Part shown: one piece after another, positions 5,230 through 8,288 of the stretch | Layout: every line of letters begins with the position of its first letter | How positions within the stretch are numbered: the first letter of the stretch is position 1 | Source: an uncultured Chthoniobacterales bacterium | GTDB lineage: Bacteria; Verrucomicrobiota; Verrucomicrobiia; Chthoniobacterales; UBA10450 | DNA: 8,288 bases | Direction: 5' to 3' | NCBI GenBank assembly: GCA_955652155.1 | Contig: CATPAT010000111.1 | Coordinates: 1 to 8,288, forward strand | Notes under the pieces: generated by a model | Told to the model about the DNA's origin: nothing | What the model saw: the letters and a program-made list of their open reading frames with translations, nothing else | The model's database searches: none | Made by a program: the position numbers and the translations under genes

Positions 5230-7197
5230 CTACCGCCGGCGCCAATTCCGCCACCGTCGAAAAACCGAGAAAGGGCCATTCACCATCCCCGGTGCTTGGC
5301 GTTCAGCCATATAGCGAAAGAGATTTGCCTTTAGGTTATCTAGGGGCTCGCCAGGGACCCAGATTACCTCCGTAAAAAGCGTGATCCCTTCCCGACCCAC
5401 CTTTATCGGGAGCTCGGTTCGCTGGAGGTACTCCCTGGCGCCATCTATGTTTTCACCTTCTAAGAGGCGGGCCACCCACTTCAAGTGGTCCCATGCACGA
5501 TTGGTTGTATCGTTCGCCAACATCGCAATCTCGCGCGTGCCGATCAATGGAGAAACCAAGTAGCCTTCGATAGCAAGCAGATCGACGCTTCCCTCCAGAA
5601 GGTGTTCAATGGCTTGGCGCGGAGTCGCCACAATCGGTACGCCGTGGCGATTAAAGCTTGTATTCAGTACCATGGGGACGCCCGTGATCTTTGCGAACTG
5701 CGAAATCAATCGATAGAAAAGCGGATTTTGTATTTCGTTCACAGATTGCGCACGACAAGTGCCATCGACGTGGATAGCAGCCGGAATGAGATGAGCTTTC
5801 TCGGGTCGGACGCGAAATGCCATATTCATGTAGGGCGCAGGTACGAACCCTTCGAAGAATTCGTTGCCATGCTCTTCGAGAATTGTTGGCGCGTATGGCA
5901 TAAACCAGTCGCGCTTCTTTAAAGCTTGATTCACTCGAAATTTCGAAGACTCTTCCCGCGGATCAGCTAAAACCGATCGCGCGCCAAGCGCGCGGGCGCC
6001 GAACTCCGCTTTGCCTTGAAAGAAGCCCACCACCTTCGCATCCGCTAGAGCACAGGCCACAGCGATCGCAATATCTTCGGGCTCTTCGTACTGTAAACAG
6101 TGAGCGGCGAGCAGCGAAGCCACGTTCCCTCTATCGAACTTAGGACCGAGATACGCACTTGTTTCACAATGGGGCCGCTGACCAGTAGACTCATGCGATT
6201 TGAGCAGCGCCGCGCCAAGCGACAACCCTGCATCGTGTGGTGCCATGGGAACGTACGGTGAAATCTCTGCCTCTGCTCGCAGTTTTCCGTTTACTACAAC
6301 ATTCTGAAAAGCTCCGCCGCCGAGTGCAAACTCCTTGATGCCAGTACGGTCACGGATATTTTTGACCGCGCGAAGGAGGAGTAGTTCGAAAAAGTGTTGG
6401 CCGGTCGCTGCAATGTCAGCGGGGCAGACGCGCGATGCCCAGTCGACAACTGGCGGACCAGTAAAGTCTACACCGCGGGGAGAGTACTTGGGTGGCCGCA
6501 GAGATCCTGCATCAATCGCATCCAGATGAAGTGACGACTGCCATATGAGGCTCAGCTCAGGTGAGAGCTCTACCGCGGCGCCATCATCTCGAATCCAGAA
6601 GTGGGCTCGAAGCCAATCTAATAGGTATCGATCGACCTTGCCGAAGGCGCTAAGGCCCATGAGCTTCCCTTCCTCAAAGAGAGAGAAGCCGGCCAGAGTC
6701 GTAAGGTACGCGAAAATGAGGGCCGGCGAGAACTGGAACTCTTCGAGTACATGAAATTCTCCTTCTCGAAAGACACCCCAGTGGCCCATCAGATAGTCGC
6801 CACCGCCGTCTATCGTGAGAAACACGCACTCATCGAAGGGCGAGGTGAGGACCGCCAATGCGGAGTGGGCCATATGGTGTGGTACACACGTAACGTCGAT
6901 ATCGTCGCGAAGAAGCAGGAGATCTTTTGCAAACTGAACACGGGAAACGAAGTCCGGTCGCGCAAAGCAGTTCTCTATGCTTGTCACGACCAGCGACTCC
7001 ACCTGATTCGGATGAATGCCGGTTTGCTGGAAACCGACGACCGCAGCCTTCTCTGGAAATTCGGAGACTGCATGCTGAAAGCGTGACAGTTTCTCTTCTT
7101 CATAAGAGTAAAGCACGTTTCCTTCAGAAATCAGCGTCGCGGACCCGTCATGTGTATATGCAATCGTTGGAAGTGGATAGAGAGATAGAATCGCCAT
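5230..7197 (-). CDS. O-carbamoyltransferase, NodU/CmcH/TobZ family
   Basis: This 655-aa enzyme of the NodU/CmcH family would transfer a carbamoyl group from carbamoyl phosphate, through a carbamoyl-adenylate, to a sugar hydroxyl. The N-terminal Kae1-like domain (about 1-345) shows THDGSA (15-20), the EEEKLSRFQHA block (33-43), H107-x-x-x-H111 as likely metal ligands, TIDGGGDY (128-135), EEGKLMGLSAFGK (175-187), LGGGAFQNVVVNGKL (292-306), and the third ligand D322 in PHDAGLSLGAA. The C-terminal YrdC-like domain shows GFFQGKAEFGARALGARSVL (391-410), ADPR, FMPYAPTIL (432-440), DGTCRAQSV (478-486) and GVPMVLNTSFN (506-516). Both half-sites appear intact, so it is probably active. Beyond about residue 553 comes an extension of about 100 residues ending in a very basic tail (RRWRNWRRR). 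ATG 7197 is the natural start; its SD is weak. It follows a second carbamoyltransferase. Cytoplasmic; the substrate is unknown. Confidence 0.93.
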   Translation of the reverse strand: MAILSLYPLPTIAYTHDGSATLISEGNVLYSYEEEKLSRFQHAVSEFPEKAAVVGFQQTGIHPNQVESLVVTSIENCFARPDFVSRVQFAKDLLLLRDDIDVTCVPHHMAHSALAVLTSPFDECVFLTIDGGGDYLMGHWGVFREGEFHVLEEFQFSPALIFAYLTTLAGFSLFEEGKLMGLSAFGKVDRYLLDWLRAHFWIRDDGAAVELSPELSLIWQSSLHLDAIDAGSLRPPKYSPRGVDFTGPPVVDWASRVCPADIAATGQHFFELLLLRAVKNIRDRTGIKEFALGGGAFQNVVVNGKLRAEAEISPYVPMAPHDAGLSLGAALLKSHESTGQRPHCETSAYLGPKFDRGNVASLLAAHCLQYEEPEDIAIAVACALADAKVVGFFQGKAEFGARALGARSVLADPREESSKFRVNQALKKRDWFMPYAPTILEEHGNEFFEGFVPAPYMNMAFRVRPEKAHLIPAAIHVDGTCRAQSVNEIQNPLFYRLISQFAKITGVPMVLNTSFNRHGVPIVATPRQAIEHLLEGSVDLLAIEGYLVSPLIGTREIAMLANDTTNRAWDHLKWVARLLEGENIDGAREYLQRTELPIKVGREGITLFTEVIWVPGEPLDNLKANLFRYMAERQAPGMVNGPFSVFRRWRNWRRR

Positions 7198-7552
7198 TTC
7201 ACATCAACCTGGAAATTCGTCAGCTGTTGCTAGTGCTCAGAACCATACATTTGCTGCCCCCACATTCGCGAACCCGCCCTACACGGGCAAGTCGACCAGT
7301 GACAGTCGGGGACACATCTGAATCGATTGGAACTGCTGGCTTTTGTGGCGGCGGGTGGGTTGTACCATGGCCATTAAAAGCGTTTTGTTTTCATATATAA
7401 TGCCCTGAACCATGGTAGGGCTCACGTGCCATCGCCGCTTCAATCGGACCTCGCGCCTATTCACTTGAAACGCAAGTCAGAATGCTTGGATGAACGGCGC
7501 CAGCCCGCACGAGCCGGTCTCGTGCCGATCTGCACCAAGAACCAAAACGCTC
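7198..7552. other. 355-bp spacer between the two carbamoyltransferase genes
   Basis: I recognise no complete gene here. Structures seen are an 8-bp inverted repeat (TACCATGG 7363-7370, CCATGGTA 7410-7417) around an AT-rich stretch with a perfect plus-strand TATAAT at 7396-7401, and a 7-bp-stem hairpin at 7507-7525 (GCACGAG, loop CCGGT, CTCGTGC) just after the upstream gene's stop but with no T-tract. A minus-strand frame entering from the 30-nt repeat ends at about 7477 and looks like a truncated gene start (RESVLVLGADRHETG). A weak promoter for the 655-aa gene may lie here, but I cannot place one. Confidence 0.4.
7363..7417. repeat. Inverted repeat TACCATGG / CCATGGTA around a TATAAT
   Basis: Two 8-bp arms at 7363-7370 and 7410-7417 are separated by 39 bp of AT-rich sequence that contains TATAAT (7396-7401, plus strand). 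Each arm contains the palindrome CCATGG. This could be a paired operator, or chance given the palindromic cores. A plus-strand promoter here would read away from any recognised gene. Confidence 0.3.
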
Positions 7553-7557
7553 TCACG
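7528..7557 (-). repeat. 30-nt dispersed repeat, copy B
   Basis: Matches 496-525 at 27 of 30 bases on the same strand. Here it overlaps the last codons of the upstream carbamoyltransferase: the stop TGA (7555-7553) overlaps a possible GTG start (7556-7554). In the R-E-S-V-L-V-L-G-A-D frame the product ends after about 27 residues. That frame, shared with the other copy, looks like the start of a nucleotide-binding enzyme that is not otherwise present. Confidence 0.6.
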
Positions 7558-8288
7558 AATACTTTTCGAATTGCTGAGCCCAAGACGTTCTCTCCTCTCG
7601 GGTTTTATCATTCGGATTGCTGTAAATGGCGTCATTGAGCACAAGGTAGTCGATGTCTGTGTGTCGAAAGCATTGCCATGCCTCCTCCGCAGTGCGCACG
7701 ATCGGCTGCCCGCTGACATTGAAGCTCGTGTTGATGATCATTGGGATGCCGGTCAGACGCTTGAACTCGCTGATTAATTCGTGGAAGTCTGGATGTACTG
7801 ACCGACGCACGGTCTGAAGGCGCGCCGAGTAGTCCACGTGGACGACGCTTGGCAATCTACAGCGTGGAAAATGTAGCCGCTCCCTCAGGCTCCTCAGCCC
7901 TACCGGAACGGAGTGGCGGTGCTTCGGCAATAGGTAGGCCGTATATTGCATGTAATCCGAGGGTTCTTCCGTATCGAACCATTCCCCGCAATCTTCGGCA
8001 AGAATTGCGGGGGCGAATGGACGAAAGGACTCTCGAAACTTGACCTTTAAATTTAGCACGGATTGCATATTCGGGACGCGTGGATCGGCCAAAATCGAGC
8101 GCGCCCCGAGTGCGCGAGCCCCAAGCTCCATACGCCCACGAACCCATCCGACGACGTTGCCTTCGGCCAATAGACGGGCCGCAGCCCTATGAACCCCATC
8201 GTCAAGCGATAGCCGGTATTGGAGCGCCTCCAATGGAGCTTCGCCCGGCTCCGCGCCGAGGTAGAATCCGTTCGCGTTGATCTTACCA
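7553..8288 (-). CDS. O-carbamoyltransferase, C-terminal part (runs off right edge)
   Basis: The last 244 codons of a second NodU/CmcH-family carbamoyltransferase are present; the first complete codon in the window is GGT at 8287-8285. There is no true start here: the frame is open to the edge, and the region before TTG 8233 reads FYLGAEPGEAP, the usual linker into the C-terminal domain. YrdC-like motifs follow: GWVRGRMELGARALGARSIL, ADPR, FRPFAPAIL, VDYSARLQTV and GIPMIINTSFNVSGQPIV, ending FEKYS at TGA 7553-7555. These correspond to the nucleotide and carbamoyl-phosphate site of the family. The N-terminal acceptor and metal domain lies beyond the window. A longer loop than usual (about LPKHRHSVPVGLRSLRERLH) precedes the VDYSAR block. 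It is a diverged paralogue of the 655-aa enzyme, not a recent copy, and lacks that enzyme's long basic tail. Same strand, 355 bp upstream of it, probably the same pathway. Confidence 0.92.
   Translation of the reverse strand, partial: GKINANGFYLGAEPGEAPLEALQYRLSLDDGVHRAAARLLAEGNVVGWVRGRMELGARALGARSILADPRVPNMQSVLNLKVKFRESFRPFAPAILAEDCGEWFDTEEPSDYMQYTAYLLPKHRHSVPVGLRSLRERLHFPRCRLPSVVHVDYSARLQTVRRSVHPDFHELISEFKRLTGIPMIINTSFNVSGQPIVRTAEEAWQCFRHTDIDYLVLNDAIYSNPNDKTREERTSWAQQFEKYS

Noticed and set aside
7279..7464. Minus-strand 61-codon frame in the carbamoyltransferase spacer
   Set aside because: No SD or recognisable motif, and its composition looks random.
7507..7525. Hairpin as a terminator of the upstream carbamoyltransferase
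   Set aside because: A 7-bp stem is present, but no T-tract follows on the minus strand.
1..8288. tRNA, rRNA, CRISPR array, riboswitch
   Set aside because: No cloverleaf, regularly spaced repeat or known aptamer core was seen by eye on either strand.

Overview
The window reads as a piece of a surface-glycan or glycolipid decoration cluster from a Gram-negative soil or aquatic bacterium. A verrucomicrobial or planctomycete-like host is my best guess, because the formylglycine sulfatase, the DUF488 fragment and the mix of FkbM, sulfotransferase and NodU-type carbamoyltransferase genes look typical of those phyla. No ribosomal or other marker gene is present, so this is inference.

Layout, reading the main (minus) strand from right to left: (i) 8288-7553, the C-terminal part of a NodU/CmcH-family O-carbamoyltransferase that runs off the window; (ii) 7552-7198, a spacer with a 30-nt sequence that recurs at the other end of the window; (iii) 7197-5230, a complete 655-aa second carbamoyltransferase; (iv) 5229-4765, a spacer with a 28-codon ORF behind a strong Shine-Dalgarno (SD) sequence; (v) 4764-3496, an FkbM-like methyltransferase whose K-x-D-x-E-G hallmark is replaced; (vi) 3466-3364, copy 2 of a 103-bp repeat that carries an SD and the first 25 codons of an ORF; (vii) copy 1 of the same repeat at 735-633, fused in frame to the N-terminus of a glycosyltransferase remnant; (viii) 420-1, the N-terminal 140 codons of a sulfotransferase that leaves the window on the left.

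Between the two repeat copies lies about 2.6 kb of different character. It carries plus-strand genes (a DUF488 pseudogene and a complete sulfatase lacking a proper signal-peptide core) and a minus-strand 24-codon ORF with a very strong SD. The arrangement suggests a foreign or rearranged segment that entered at the repeat. Removing one repeat unit would restore a continuous minus-strand cluster: carbamoyltransferases, FkbM, glycosyltransferase, sulfotransferase.

Functionally, the intact minus-strand genes would add carbamoyl, possibly methyl, and sulfate groups to a glycan, a combination seen separately in Nod-factor and antibiotic decoration. The inserted sulfatase would do the opposite chemistry. 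The left half of the window is littered with gene fragments (glycosyltransferase start, DUF488, 30-nt repeat), so it looks like a recombination-prone accessory region. No tRNA, rRNA, CRISPR array, transposase or integrase was recognised.
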